Notes under the pieces: generated by a model
Databases searched by the model: none
What the model saw: the letters and a program-made list of their open reading frames with translations, nothing else
Told to the model about the DNA's origin: nothing
Part shown: in pieces, positions 1 to 13,178 of the stretch
How positions within the stretch are numbered: the first letter of the stretch is position 1
How the letters are laid out: each line of letters begins with the position of its first letter
Translations under genes and position numbers: made by a program
Assembly: GCA_038373865.1 (NCBI GenBank)
Contig: JAXGGA010000067.1
Coordinates: forward strand, 248,001-312,000
Length of the DNA stretch: 64,000 nucleotides
DNA from: Uloborus plumipes
Lineage: Eukaryota > Arthropoda > Arachnida > Araneae > Uloboridae
Reading direction: 5' to 3'

Positions 1-862
1 AAAGACGAAAGGTTAATCAAGCATCACCTGCTCACAGAAGTAAATTTGTGACTCTTTTTGCAGCGGTCAATGAGAACTGGATTTAGGTTAACAATTACAG
101 CTTTTTTTTTCACATGCTAAAACCGCAAAATTCTCGAACAGAAAAGTTTCTGGCCTTTGCATATGAGACTTATTGATTTTAGTTTTTTTTTTAATTTAAA
201 TTTTTTAACCTAAATATTATTTTTCTTTAACTCAAAATATTTTCTGAAATTTCATTTTGGATCTCGTAATTTAAACTATTTAATATTGCGTTCACTGGAA
301 GTATTATATTTGAAATATAATAATATTTATTTAAATATTACTCTTGAAAATTTTTTTAAATAATAAATCAATTTAAAATAACGAAGCAAAACCGTAAACT
401 ATGGTAGTCGTTGATATTTTACAAAAGAAAGAGAAGAGAAAATTAATATTTTTTCTAAATTTGTTCATCAATTCATTTTTTTTTCTCGAAATAGTTTGTT
501 AATTGTTATTTTGGATCTTACGGTTCAAACAATTTGGTATTACGCTTTCCAAAAGTATTGTATTCATTTTTTTAAAAAATTATATATTTCCTGCATTCAG
601 TTCGAGAACATATTTTTAGTTAAGAAATTAAATCTGAAGAAAAAAGTAACACATAGAGCCTTTATAGTCTTTGAAAATTTACAAGCAACTGTAGCCACAC
701 TGATGGAACTGGAGCTTGATGGAGTATTCAGCACGTACAGATATTAAACTATCTTCCCCATCCAGTTTCCGAAAGACGAAAGGTTAATTAAACACCACCT
801 GCTCATAGCAGTAAATTTGTGACTCATTCTCCACCGGCCAATAATGCCCGGATTTAAGCAAA
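1..862. repeat. Diverged direct/tandem repeat block at left edge
   Basis: The first ~90 bases reappear in diverged form from about 772: both share AAAGACGAAAGGTTAAT, then a CACCTGCTCA and GTAAATTTGTGACTC core. Between them, the segment near 255 (TTTGGATCTCGTAATTT) resembles that near 509 (TTTGGATCTTACGGTTC), and both lead into a matching AAGTATT block about 50 bases on, so there is also an internal period of roughly 254 bases. No coding signal was found; the 83-codon frame at 496-747 is low-complexity and has no recognisable domain. The array probably continues left of the window. Whether it is a satellite or part of a transposon cannot be decided from one locus. Confidence 0.55.
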
Positions 863-3800
863 TCCTCCCGCGCATGATTTGAATCTTCATTTCTCGGGCA
901 GAAGAGTGAATGATTCATTTTTCTCCGTGTCGGAAGCCCTGTGTCGCGAATTTAATTAAAGAGATATACAGGAAAGAATCGGGAAAATGCCAATATACAT
1001 ATAATTAGGCTGTCTCACGTTCGAATATTCGTAGCTCGTGCTTTGTAAACAATCTTAGTAAATACAGGGCCGGGTTGATTTTGTGATTTTTCTTTGGATA
1101 TATTACCCTGTTTACAATGTCTACTCGCTTAAGGGATTTTAAATTGTATATTTCATTGCGGAGGACTGGGTATTGATGCTTTTTTATAATTATTTTTGAA
1201 ATTATTTGCATTTCAGAGGTTAATTTTCTAAAAATGTGTGGCCTTTTTTTTTTTTCGTTCATTTAAATGATGTTTTATATTTTGCACATTTTATTAGCGT
1301 TAGAGTTTATGTTTTCAGAATTCATGTCTTTTTCCTGATAGATTTTTTTAATAAAAAAAAACTAGCCCTCAATACATTTTTCCTTTAATTTATCGTTATT
1401 TCTGCATTTTTTTTTCTATTTCCGATGAAAATTAGATCACAATTTATATTAATATAAGTATTTAGGGACAATTACATGTAAATTTAGGAAGTAAGTAATG
1501 CTTTAAGTAAAAATGTATTTAATAACTAAATGCAAGAAATTATCCTTAATTTCAAGTACATTGTTAATATTTTAATGCCATTTTCTTATATATATTAAAG
1601 GCATTGTTTTCATTATCAACTTTTTTTAAGTTATTAAACTCAGTCAAGTAGACATTTTTCAACAAAAAAAAATTAATTTCTGTTTTAATTATACCTGTAA
1701 ATATAGATGTAACATATGTCGTAGGTACGAAAAAAGAGCACTGAAAAAATTTTAATTGCAAGATTTTATTTTTTTTTAAATTTAGGTAAAAGTTTCTTAT
1801 TATGCATTAACCTTTTTCAAAAGTTATCTGTAACTTTCTTTAAGGGTTTTTAGTCTCCGTTTTTCGATGCGTTACCTGAAAATCAAGTAACGTCAAGACT
1901 ATAATCAGCTACTGATGTTAGGCAAAAAAGAAAATTCTGGCTACTGGTATAATTGGCGGCATGGAAACTGTTTGTAAAACCACTGCTATTCTCTTCTAAA
2001 CGTAAATTTTAGCTAGTACTGCTAGTAATATTCCAGTTTTGTATGTTTTTGTGCATTTGAACATTTAATGGAAGAACTAAAGATGAACCCAAATTCACGC
2101 GTAACTCAAATTGTAAACATTTTTAACTTACAAGACTTCCATTCAAATCTGTTCACGTGCAATACAGGTTTTTCATGTTGTTGAGTTTCCCCAAAAAATC
2201 TAACAAGCTTCTGGGTAAAAAATGGGCAACTGATGTACCTAAACTTCTGCCAGTAGCATGTCTGCAAAGACGGAATAGATTCCCCTAAAGTTCAGGAACC
2301 TTCCTACAGAATTCATAATTTTTCCCAATAAGAGAGAGACACGTTTTTTGAATAAACTAGAGAACTTTTAAGAAACCTTTGAGGGTATTTTTCGTAAGAA
2401 ATTCGCAAGATTTTGACTCACCAGAAATTCTCTAAAGTATAGCAGATGTAGCCAAAGCTAATGTAGAACTGCGAACAAATAGCTAGCAGCACATTCCCCT
2501 GCAATTCTAGCAAGACTATTTGCCCTAAGACTGCAATTTTCCCTCATCATGGGCTCAGTCAATCTGAACTGGCCGCAATTGTGCTGAAGGCGGAATTGTT
2601 TCTAAAAGGCTTAATTTATTTAGAAATTTGTAACGAACATATATTTCATGACGGTGAGAAGACTGCATGTGAGAAAAATCTAGAAATTTTTCCAGAAGGG
2701 TACTTAATTTTTACAGAAAAATAAAGGAAACTCTGAACACTACCCGGAAAATTAGCTGTGACGTTCCGTTTTTTTTTTTTTTTTTTTAGTGTATACGATT
2801 AGCTAAGATCCAAGTGTTTGTCCTCATTGGGCTTTAAACTCTATAATGGATTTTTTTTCAATTCAATTAGACGGCTTGTAGTTCCCTGGCAAAAATTGGG
2901 GGCATAATTTGTGTGTTTAAATAAGTACACTGAGCTCAAAAGTTTTATTATATAGAACTTTTAACAGATATCTATCTGATAAAGCTGCGTCTATAAAAAA
3001 AAGAAAGAAAAAAAAAAGAAACTAAAAAAAAATAAAGAAAAAGCACCAAAAATGTTCTTATCCTACATAAATTCAGAATTGAGGAGCCGATATAAAAGTG
3101 AAAAAATGATTTTGGGAGAAATTTCTGTAAAATTCTAAACTTTCTTTTCATTGTTGCAATAATTTTACTGATAAAATGCATTGCATTTCGCCCAGTTTTA
3201 TTGCTATGCTGACAGTAATAGAAGCCAAACATGATCAGCCTGCAGGGCCTCCATAATTTAAAATATTACTTAGGTCCCCCCCCCCAAAAAAAAAAAATTA
3301 ATACCCCTGCCACAGATAAATTGCACTTGATTACGATCAAGCTAATATTATATACAAAAAACAATGTTACACTTTCAGTTGATAAAAAGTTTCGCAAAAT
3401 AGTTAAAAGCACATATATTGAGAGAAAAATCCATTAAATTTCAAATTTCAAAGCGTAAGTTTTAGTTATTCGTAAGAAATATCTAAAGATTTTATTGAAT
3501 GCATTGTATTGAATGCATTGTGAAGTAAGTGTGTTAAATGCACTGTGAAGAACTTTCAACTAATCAAACAATAATTGTTGTAAAGTATGTAATGATAAAT
3601 ATTTTTTAAGAATGAGTGTTTGAAAACAATCGCAGCATATTTTATTAACTGTACATATTCTTGATATATATATATATATATATATGCTCCTTTATCCTAA
3701 AGTTACAAGACATTTTTGTAGCTCTTAATATCGGAAGATATTCTTAAACGATATCTTTAAATACAGCAATACCGCTTCGAAAGTGATAGAAGTACATTCT

Positions 3801-4452
3801 AGAAATGATTATAAAGTAAAAAACCAGAAAACTGAACTTCTTTAAACGCATTTGTTTGCTTATGTCTAAACTATATCCCAACACTGCAACTGAAAGATGT
3901 ATGAAAGAAATGGGGATCTTTTTCACAACCAGCTTCATTGTCTAGAAAAAGTGTTTGTATTTCCCCACGACAGAAGTTTTCTCCAAACAGATATAAATAG
4001 AGCCGTTCCAAAAAACTCTGCAATCGAATGTTATCCCTCTGTTTAGGGCGCATTTTATTGCTCTAAGAAAACATTTCTCAGAAAGAAATATCAGTAACTT
4101 AAGCCAGAAAGTACCATTTCTGAAATGCATCTGCTTTTAATACTTCTCAGATGGATTTAATGTTCGATTTTTCTTTCACTGGCACTAAATAAGATATAAG
4201 AACGTGTAAAAGATTTTTTATATTACATAAGTAAATACGCGGTATTAAGGCGGATATACACATTTACAATCACGAAAATCAACCAAAATATCAATATTTC
4301 TTTACTTTCTCAAAATATTATCCAATATGTTAGCTTTCAAACAATAATACGGTGTTGTCAGTATTTAAAAAATATCTTGAGTTAGTTTTTTTCCCTGAGG
4401 TGCTGCCATTGCTAACAACATATTTCCAAAATTTTAAATTCCAAACCAAAAC
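863..4452. other. AT-rich DNA without recognisable gene
   Basis: I see no gene, RNA or complete element here. It holds homopolymer runs (for example T at 2770-2787 and a C run followed by an A run near 3278-3297). The stretch 2280-2350 is loosely similar to 23230-23345: both contain a GGAACCTTCC- or GAAACCTTCC-type core, then a CACGTTTTT(T)GGAAT-type block, suggesting an old dispersed repeat. Short open frames here (65-86 codons) have biased, low-complexity composition. Confidence 0.5.
3664..3685. repeat. (AT)n microsatellite
   Basis: Eleven uninterrupted AT dinucleotides. Confidence 0.9.
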
Positions 4453-4956
4453 TTAACCCATTAATGCCTAGCGTCCTTTTTTTAGGGAGGTCCAAAAAAG
4501 GGTTAGAATTTCCCCAAAATAAACATTTCAACCAAACAATAGTGTTTAACTAGTTTCTTGGTATTCTTTCAATTCGTTATTAACAGATTGCAGCACATAA
4601 CCATTGTAAAGTGTGCCCTGTAGCAGTTTTAAAATGATCTTATCAAAAATTACATCTTTCACAATCTCAAGAAAAAAAACTAAGTTTTCAAAGTTATTCC
4701 CAGCTTCCCAGTTTATGTTAATTGCTGATTTTATTTCTTCTAATAAATGTCTTTTTAAATAATATATCGTAGGCAGAAAAAAATCTAGTAAAAAAGGTAT
4801 GTACCCTCTGGAGTTTATCGTAACTTTTGGGGGACGATTTTTCTTTCCTTAATAAAACAATAATTTTTTTAGTTATTTTTCCTGTCCATTAAACACCGTT
4901 TGTAACCAGTATACAAAATATCTTTGGAAAAAAAATTTCAGGCATTAATGGGTTAA
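4453..4956. mobile_element. piggyBac-like MITE (TTAA-flanked)
   Basis: The core 4457-4952 (496 bp) lies between two TTAA tetranucleotides (4453-4456 and 4953-4956). The perfect 13-bp terminal inverted repeats are CCCATTAATGCCT at 4457-4469 and its complement at 4940-4952. TTAA target duplication plus a CCC start is the signature of the piggyBac superfamily. There is no transposase reading frame, so it is a non-autonomous derivative. Three other TTAACCC-ended elements lie in this window (19343, 32076 and 45609). Confidence 0.75.
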
Positions 4957-5794
4957 ACTTTCTGAAGAATCGCCTTGTTTCTCAATGTTGCTTTCTTCTA
5001 AGCAGCATTACACAACAACGAAATTATTTGTAATAATTAATTTAACACAATTAGATTATGTACAGTCAGCTGTAATTTGTATGCTTCAATCAGTTATTAG
5101 TTGCAAAATGAAGTTTTAAACGCTAAAATTTGGAGGAATTCTGGATTTTTTAATCCTTCAACAGTTGAGAAATCGTTAAAAGAAACTATTTTATCTAGCA
5201 TTTTATTGAGGCAGACCACATGACGAATAATATTAGGTGTGTTTTTATTGTATTTAGACAATATACCTGTACAGATTTCGTTGTACATATTTCGTGTTCG
5301 AAAAAAATTACTAATTAGCTCATTAAAACCTGAATAGTTAATTACTAGCACATATATATTTTTTCAATTTTTATCGCATTAATATGTAACTTATTCCTAA
5401 CAGAAGAAAAATGCTTGCTTGAAGAAACGCTACCTTTTCTGGATCTAAATAATATTACCTAGAGTAAATACAACAAACAGCGTAACAGTAAAATAATGCT
5501 GGTAATAAATATAATAAAGATAAAACAATGAAAATATTGGTGTAAAGTTCAAATTTAAAAAGAAAGGTGGGGTATAAGGTGCAACAAGCAACTTTCACTT
5601 TTATGATATAATTTGGCTGCCATCAAAAATAAATTAATGATTAAACGTTGCAGTAAGTTACGCGCAATTCATTACCCAGTATTACAATATGAAAAATATT
5701 AATAGTATCTCTCTCAAAATTATGAAAATATGAGAGTTAACAGATCCCTCTGCTTATGAATTTTTTATCTCAGCTTTTTTCTACCATTTGCACA

Positions 5795-5966
5795 TGAGCC
5801 ATTCCACAAAAAAAGCCGCCATCTTACTCCGCTCATGATGCTTATGTATTTCTTTCGAAAGTAATGGTTTTAAAAGGTAATGAACGAAATTTTTAATGTT
5901 ACGAAATCACAAACCGGTGTAGGATTTTTCAGGCCAAATACTCTCAGTTTTTTGTAGAATGGCCCA
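5795..5966. mobile_element. Short terminal-inverted-repeat element
   Basis: TGAGCCATTCCACAAAAA at 5795-5812 is complementary, with two mismatches, to 5948-5966, giving a 172-bp element with about 18-bp inverted ends. The end sequence resembles the termini of the larger elements at 8405 (GGGTCATTCCATAG) and 48053 (GGGTCATTTTCACC), so the three may be related. No coding content. Confidence 0.55.
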
Positions 5967-8404
5967 GTATCTATTTTTAAATATCCTTTTTGATTCTAGG
6001 TACTTCAATTTTTATTTGTTAAACATCATTGAGACTATGCAGACATGTGATTTTTCAGTATTTTTACTGAATTTAGTATTTTTTGATGTTGCAAAATACT
6101 GAATTCAGAAAAAAGAAAAGATACTGCAGGCAAAATTTTAACATCTATAAATTAATTTGATGCATTCAATTAAAATTAATAGCTGTATAAAGATAAAACC
6201 TCATAAACTTTCAGGTGCTGTACAATATTCTAATAATGCTATTTTTGTTCACACATCATTGCGATTTCAGTATTTTTCATCCTATTTGGGTCACATGTCT
6301 GGACTATGTTTTAAACTGAATCAATTAAAATGGTTTTTCTCAATCAATTAAAATCATGCAATTAAATAATTAATTAATGCTTTCAATGTTTTGAGCTGAC
6401 TATCATTAATATTTTGCATCACTTAAAAAATAATATAAAATTGTTTTACTACGGTGTTGTTACAAATAACATTGAAAGTATTTTTAATACTTATATGAAC
6501 TAAAATTTATCATCAGTCATTAATGGCTCAAGTCAACTCAAACAAAATATCAGTTTCTATTACGTTGGGTTTATGTGATAAAACGATGCATAGATGGAAA
6601 TTTCTGCGAAAAAAAATCATAACAATCACTAGCAATAAACTCAGCCTAAATACATTTGATGTATTCATTGCTATTGTGAAGCAAAAAAAAAATACATAGT
6701 GATATAAATATAATGCACTGATTGCGTCATGCAAATTCATTATTGAAACTGACTATATATATGAAAATGCCTCAACGTAATATCCGTAATTTTAAAGGGC
6801 TAAATTTAAAAAAATACAGTAAGTTTTGAAATATCAAATTTAGGATTGACAAATAATGCTACAGGATACACTTAAAAGAAGAAAGTCAAGTGCGGAAAAA
6901 GTTGGATAAAAAAGCTGTGAAGTATGACAAATGGTATTAGTTGTAACAGACTAAGCTCCGATTCTTTCCCCACTTGTTGGAATACGGTTTCCGTGTCGCA
7001 ATGAAGAAAACATATTGGTGAAGTTGGAAACTTTAGACTTCTTTTAGTGTTCGATTTCTGTGGATAAAGAAATCTTGTGTATCACATCTTCCCTCCCATA
7101 GTTGTTACTGTGAGTTAATCAATACTTTGACTGATTGGCAAAAACCGTGAAGGAGGACAAGACATTGCTTTCATCGCTATTGTATCTGGTTTTGGTAGGC
7201 TGTTTCTTTGGAGCTGAAGTTTGCTGGGACTGTCGAAAAGTATGCGTCGTGTCTGGACTTATACTGACATGCTTCTAAGTTGTCTATTTATTAGACCTAA
7301 TCCTTAGCTCCGTTTTAAAGCTGAAAGTTTGACTAAATTTTAAAGAATCACTTAATTGAATGAAGTTTTATGTTTAATCTGTTTAGTAATACTTTGGGGG
7401 GGGGGGGGCTAATTATCTTCTATTAAAAAAAATAATTATAAAATTTGATCTTTTAACTTAGATCTTTGTCGTAGTACAATATTTGATTATCAGAATAAAT
7501 GAAAAATAAATAAATATGTGTTCCTCTTTACGATTATTATGAGAAAATGCATAAAATAGTATAAATAGGCCGTTCTTAATAGGATGTAAATAGCTACAAA
7601 AGGCTTCAAATATTTTAATTAAAAAGAAAAGTACAAGTTAGTCCTTCTTATTACAACAGACAAAAAACGACGCAAACTTTGTAATCATTGCTCTTAGAAT
7701 ACAAATTTAAAAGCAAACATATCGTTATTCAAGGTAGAAACATTTATAAAAACTGCCGCGTAAAGGAAAAATGAAAATAAGGCCTAGTACTTTTCTTAAT
7801 GTGGGTCTAGATGCTGTGTTAAATCGATCTGATTTAACAAATATAAATAATATTGATTATTAAAGAACCCAACAGTCACTTTGAGGCAAATTTGTTGGCT
7901 GCGAGGCGGTGGTTAGCTACTCCTTGTTCTCAAAATTACTGCAAAAAGTAATATTAAACACTGATGGGATAAGAAAAGATTGCTCCATCCTTAATGTAGT
8001 AATGTGTTCTACAAGAAGGACAAAGAGTCAAGAGTTCAAATTAGGGTATTACTGGAGTTCCCAAAAGTGTTTAAAAAAGTTTGATGAACCAAAAAAGTGT
8101 TCTGAAAACTGTTTGCAGAATTGATTTGTAAACTTCCAAAACGTGCTCTCAAAAAGAGGACAAGTGACAGTGTTCAAGAAGTGTTGGAAAGTTATTAAAA
8201 AGTGTCTAATTACTTGCAGTATACGTAGGTAGGTGCGTCATAGAAAAACTAATCTGAACTAAGTACAAATAGATAGAAACGGAATTTTGGAGTCAAATTT
8301 AAGTAGGAAAATTTTCATAAATGCAATATACAAGCGAACCTCCTACAATAAAAAATATCAATATTTATTTATTTTTACTTCCAATCAGAAATCAGAGAAA
8401 TATT
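5967..8404. other. AT-rich DNA without recognisable gene
   Basis: No gene or complete element recognised. A 14-base G run lies near 7395-7408. The region 8040-8210 repeats the short string AAAAAGTGT or AAAGTGTTT several times and is loosely similar, in inverted orientation, to 23690-23890, which may be an old dispersed repeat. The 71-codon frame at 7909-8124 sits in this repeat and is not recognised as a protein family. Confidence 0.45.
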
Positions 8405-8919
8405 GGGTCATTCCATAGTGACTAACGTAACATTCAGAGCTGATTTCGTAACTGTTTTTTACTTGTAACTTAAAGGATAAAAAATATTTTTTAGTTATGC
8501 TGGTGGATTTACAATGTACCTGGTATCTATGTATCATTTCTGCTAAGAATTTTAAACAAAATTACTGACAGTAGATATTTTTTCAACCAAAATGGCATCG
8601 TGACTAACGTAACATTTTTGCAACCCTGAAAATTTTTGCTCATGCTCTGAGACAAAAATTTCTCAAAGTTAAGCAAGTGTTAAACATTGAATGATATATT
8701 TGAAAAATGTGTAAAGTTTGCTTTTAAAAACATAAAACACATTTATTAAATCTTAATTTTTTTTGGTATTAAATGTCACTTTTAGTCAAGATGGCGTGTG
8801 ACTAACGTAACCATCGAATAACAAGCAGTAGAAACATTGAAAACTATTTATTATGGCTAATCTCAGTGATAATTACAATACTTTTTCCATTTTTTTTAAC
8901 TTCTTATGTTGTATGATTT

Positions 8920-8954
<35 letters not shown>

Positions 8955-9122
8955 TTTTTTGCGACTTTTTTCACTTCGGTATTTTTTTTGCTTCGGCTGA
9001 GGTTGACATTTCTATGGAATGATCCTAACTTTATAGCACAAAAAAAAAAAAAAAAACTTTAGTTGGATTAACAGCCAGTCATAATTTCAACTCAAATTCT
9101 TATATCGACTAACATAACTATC
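8405..9122. mobile_element. Word-repeat TIR element A (GTGACTAACGTAACATT)
   Basis: Inverted ends GGGTCATTCCATAG (8405-8418) and its near complement (9012-9025) bound about 620 bp. A 17-base word, GTGACTAACGTAACATT, occurs at 8418-8434 and 8600-8616 exactly, at 8798-8814 with small changes, and as a diverged copy at 9106-9122 just beyond the right inverted end. All are on the same strand, about 180-310 bases apart, with unrelated sequence between them, so this is not a tandem array. Two of the copies are preceded by a similar ATGGC-containing stretch. No transposase frame is present. The right boundary is uncertain because one word lies outside it. Confidence 0.6.
8918..8956. repeat. (TTTA)n microsatellite
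   Basis: About ten TTTA units inside element A. The 69-codon frame over it is only the translation of this repeat. Confidence 0.85.
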
Positions 9123-9822
9123 ATTCTTAGTCTCATAGAGCGTAAATGATAAAAATTTAATTCAAGTGTAAAATTTGAGACCACAAAGTCGGTCACCAAA
9201 GTGTTCGGAACAGTCACCGGTGAGTCATCTTCAATACATCATAGTTTATCTAAACTAACTCTGGGTGAGGAAAAATATACTGATATTGAAAAGCGAGATA
9301 TTTTCTCGCAAAGAGCAGATAGTAGTACATTTGTAACAGAAAGTACTTTTGTAAACATTGAAAGCGGAATTTTTCCCTTTCACAAAGAAAAAGCAATCGA
9401 AATGTGAAGATACAGCAAACAGGCAACACTTATCAAAAAAAGTGTTTTCCATATCACTTTAAGGAAAACCCCTCTCTTGGGAAAGTCAAACACATTTTCT
9501 GCAAAGCGAAGCCCGTGAAAGGATTTTCTTTAGTAAAACCTGTGCTAAACTTGTGTATTGCATTGAAAGGAATTGCTTTTCTCGATAAATATCGGGTATT
9601 TTTTGCCATATGTCTCTACAAATATAATATTTGTAATATTGTTTATATTCTTATGGCAATACTTAAAAAAAATTACTATAATAAGCCCTTCTAATTAACT
9701 ACTTATGAATATGCCTGCAGAAATTTTGAAATAATGTTTTAAGGCCTTAAAGCAAGATTTCAAGTGTCAATCTAATTTTAACTGAGTGCGTTTATTATCA
9801 ACCCTCCTTTAATTTATGTGTT
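9123..9822. other. AT-rich DNA without recognisable gene
   Basis: Short overlapping open frames (68-96 codons at 9201-9694) exist on both strands, but I recognise no domain and see no splice or start context to favour any of them. Confidence 0.4.
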
Positions 9823-11710
9823 ACTAGGTTATTACCCGGCGTTGCCCGGCATGGCGTTATGTTTAACTTATTTTATGCTAAAATGAAATAGGTGAGCCTT
9901 AAATTAATAATTCATTGTTAATCGTAATCTTTGTTGTAAAATACTCCCATTTAAATGAAATTTAACCAATTTGTATGCTTAATGGCTTATCTCTATTACT
10001 GTATCTATTCAAGAAAGAAAATGGCCATTTTGAGACAAATAATTTGAATTTTGAGCTTTTTAGATTTTTTCAAATTTCAAAACCCCCTCTATGTGAATTC
10101 TAGTGCATCAAGGAGCTTCTGTGCCACGTTTGATATAAATCAGACGGATTTGTATTAGGAACAAGCATACAAATATATATACATCCATTTACCTGATTGA
10201 GAACAAAACGGATTTTTTTATTGTTCTTTAAATTCAAAATATATTTCAATCGTTACTTATCAAATAGTTTCAATAATTCATACTTACTTTAAAAAATCCA
10301 TCAACTTAATTTGAATAAAATAGGGTAATACGTGAAATTACTAATACATAATTTATTCCAACTTGCTCTTAAATGATCCGAGATTCACGCAGAAAATTCT
10401 TTATCCACTACTCAAACTATACATTTTATCAACAATATGGAATTAGCTTATACAAAATGTTGTGTATTTTTAGAGAAAAGTTATTGAAAGTGAAAATCAC
10501 ATTTTAAGGACAAAAGATGACGAATCTATAAAAACGAAAAACTGATTATATGAGGTGTATCACATGTTTTGTGTGGTTAACTTCAAAAGACGTTGGACAT
10601 TCTGATAATCTTCTTAATACATAGGGGCTTATTTCAAGGAAACTATTTCCTCTAATTGCCTAAGGATTATATCTCCCATGAGGGTATCAAATATTTAATG
10701 ACCTCTTTCTTTCAATAAAGGCGTGTGTTATCACACTAAAGGTACATATCACAAATTAATCTTGCTTGATCACATTAATCGAGCGTTATAAATATTAAAG
10801 GTGTCGTATGAAATCAAATATTTTATTTATCACTGCTATGCTTATTTTTATAACTTCCACCTTCTTTAATTATACAGTATCTGCTTTTATTTCGTATTAT
10901 ATTCTTTTGACTAATTGCATGTTTTTAGACTTGGAAAATCACTATCGTTCTTTATCCAGTTAGTTTTTATGAAATTTCCATTGCAGGTGAATTATCTATT
11001 TGTAAAAAAAAAAATCTCTTCATCAGCTGCGGATATTTTACTTAGAAAAAATAGTTGAAGTTTCCGAAAATGCTGAAGTTTTTTTTAGAGTAAAACACAA
11101 AATAAAAAATCAGAAGGAAGACATTTCGATTGGAGAAATCAGAAATAGCAGATACTTTTTCTGATGTAAGAAACTTTTTTTCAAGAAAGAGGCATTAGGT
11201 TAAAAAAAAGTTTTCTATTTTCTTCAGTTCTACCAATTGGTTCTAGTATTGATTGTGCGACTCAACCTCATAAAGACGAAAAAGAGTAATTGCTGAAAAA
11301 ATTGATGGATCTTAGTGGTTGACAAAAAGTTGGTGCGAAAATATAACTTTTGTCATTTTCATTTCAAAATGGAATGAAAATGCACATTTTCTTTTGACTT
11401 TGCTCTAATAGCATTACAAAATTGTAGACTTTTTAAATGATTTTAATAAACTTACATTAAAGGCTTTCCATAAATGCTGAAATCTTGTAAGATATTTGAC
11501 CTGATTAAAATATAGCCATACATAGTACTTGTTTTTTTTTTTTTTGTTAACTGTTGTGCATAAAGCTTTACATGTTACTTAGGATGAATGAAGTAAGTTA
11601 CTGCGGAGCATGGAAAAATAAATAAAATTAGAAAATTAAAAAATAAATAAAATTTTACCCTTGTATTTTTTTTTTCTTCATACATTAGATTAGCGGGTCT
11701 GGGTCATAAT

Positions 11711-12031
11711 CCCGACAGCCGAAATCCCGACAGCCAAAATCCCGACAATCGAAGTCCCGACAAGGGGGAATCCAGACAGGGCAAAAATCCCGAAAAGCCA
11801 GAATCCCGACAGGGCCGAAATCCCGACACGACCAGAATCCCGACTGGGACGAAATCCCGACACGGCCAGAATCCCGACACGACCGAAATCCCGACACGAC
11901 CAGAATCCCGACACTGCCGAAATCCCTACACGGCCAGAATCCCGAATGGGACAAAATCCCGACACGGCCAGAATCCCGATACTGCCAAAATCCCGACATG
12001 GCCAGAATCTCGACAAGGCTGAAATTCCTAC
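11711..12031 (-). repeat. 17-bp minisatellite array, left copy
   Basis: About 19 units of a 17-bp sequence of the type CCCGACACGGCCAGAAT. Units ending AAAT often alternate with units ending GAAT, giving a 34-bp higher-order unit. The array is markedly GC-richer than its surroundings. The reverse-complement array lies at 12891-13178. Two overlapping frames of about 120 codons on the minus strand are open only because 17 is not a multiple of three and the unit lacks stops; they translate as a repeated SGF.SCRD-type peptide and are not genes. Confidence 0.9.
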
Positions 12032-12529
12032 AAAATACACTCACTGCCAAAGGCTAAGCACGAAGAGGAAACTGTAAATTTCCAAAAGCCAATCTGAAGT
12101 AGAGAGGCTACTATTCGCTACAGAGGTAGCTATAAGTATGCAAATAAGTTAAGTAACAGTCAATGAGGGCTTCGTGTCGAGAAATATTCAAAAGAGGCAT
12201 TCGTATAAGAAGGAAGCATAGTGAAGGGTTACAGGAGTTACATGTAAGTGCTGATAAAAGGTGTTTAGAACTTTCCCACGATTTGTTTTCAACACAGACG
12301 TGTTTGTATGGCTTCCAGACGACGAATGAAAGATTCTGAGCATGGCGCGACGTCGGACGTATTGAAGCAGGACAATCAATCACAGACGTTGCCCTTTTTT
12401 TTTGGCGGTCATTATTCCGTCACTTCACGATAATGGAAACAATTCTTAACGAGCCAAACAGTTATCTGAAGACCTGTGAAGACCTGTGACAGGTCTCTCA
12501 AGGATTACCAACCCCTCGGAAGTTCTTTA
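12032..12529. other. Spacer between minisatellite arrays
   Basis: Moderately GC-rich single-copy-like DNA between the two inverted arrays. Minus-strand frames of 63 and 90 codons (12111-12383) overlap each other; neither matches a family I know. Near 12460-12495 GAAGACCTGT is directly duplicated and followed by a small AGACCTGTGACAGGTCT palindrome. Confidence 0.4.
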
Positions 12530-12819
12530 TACAGGGTGTCTACTCCTATCGTGGCCCAATAGCTAATTTCTTAACCGTTAGAAATAAGCAAGGAAAAAAA
12601 ATCTCTAAATTACGAAAGGAATTTTGGGTCTATTCAATGTTTTTCAAAAAATCAAATTTTGAAAGAGTTACGAAATTTAAATTTTTATACAGCCCCCAGT
12701 CCTATCAATCATATTTAGTAAAACATTCTTGACACTGTAACGTTTAAAACATAAAAAAAAATTACTTTTCTACCACAAAAATTGACCGAGTTATGACGTT
12801 TTGAAAAATCAAGATTTTG
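12530..12819 (+). mobile_element. Single arm of CAGGGTGTCC palindromic element
   Basis: This stretch matches one arm of the 656-bp palindrome at 52930-53585, from its terminal TACAGGGTGTC to the inner AATCAAGATTTTG. It has point differences and lacks about 15 bases near position 12577. The second arm is absent: the sequence diverges directly after the inner end, 72 bases before the right minisatellite array. It is either a solo-arm derivative or a truncated copy. Confidence 0.75.
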
Positions 12820-12890
12820 CATATGCTAATTAGTATAGTATGTTCTATGAGTGATTGTATTTAGATTCTGTAGAGAATTCGACTCACTCG

Positions 12891-13178
12891 AAATTCTGGC
12901 TGTGTCGGGATTTTGGCCGTGTCGGAATTTCGGCCGTGTCGGGATTTCGGCCGTGTCGGGATTTTGGCTCTGTCGGGATTCTGACCTTGTAGGGATTTTG
13001 GCCTTGTCGGGATTTTGGCCTTGTCGGGATTCTGGCCGTGTCGGGATTCTGTCTTGTCGGTATTTTGACGCTGTCGGGATTCTGGCTTGTCGGGATTTCG
13101 ACCTAGTCGGGATTCTGACTTGTCGGGATTTCGGCTGTCGGGATTCTGGCTTGTCGGGATTTCGGTTGTCGGGATTAT
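12891..13178 (+). repeat. 17-bp minisatellite array, right inverted copy
   Basis: About 17 units of the reverse complement of the left array (GTCGGGATTCTGGCCGT type). Both arrays end outward with a CATAATCCCGACA-type unit (CATAATCC at 11705, GGATTATG at 13172), so the arrays behave as the ends of one inverted structure of about 1.5 kb. The 124- and 135-codon frames across it are repeat translations. Confidence 0.9.

Noticed and set aside
11711..12031. CRISPR-like regular array
   Set aside because: The units are contiguous 17-bp repeats without unique spacers, in a eukaryotic context.
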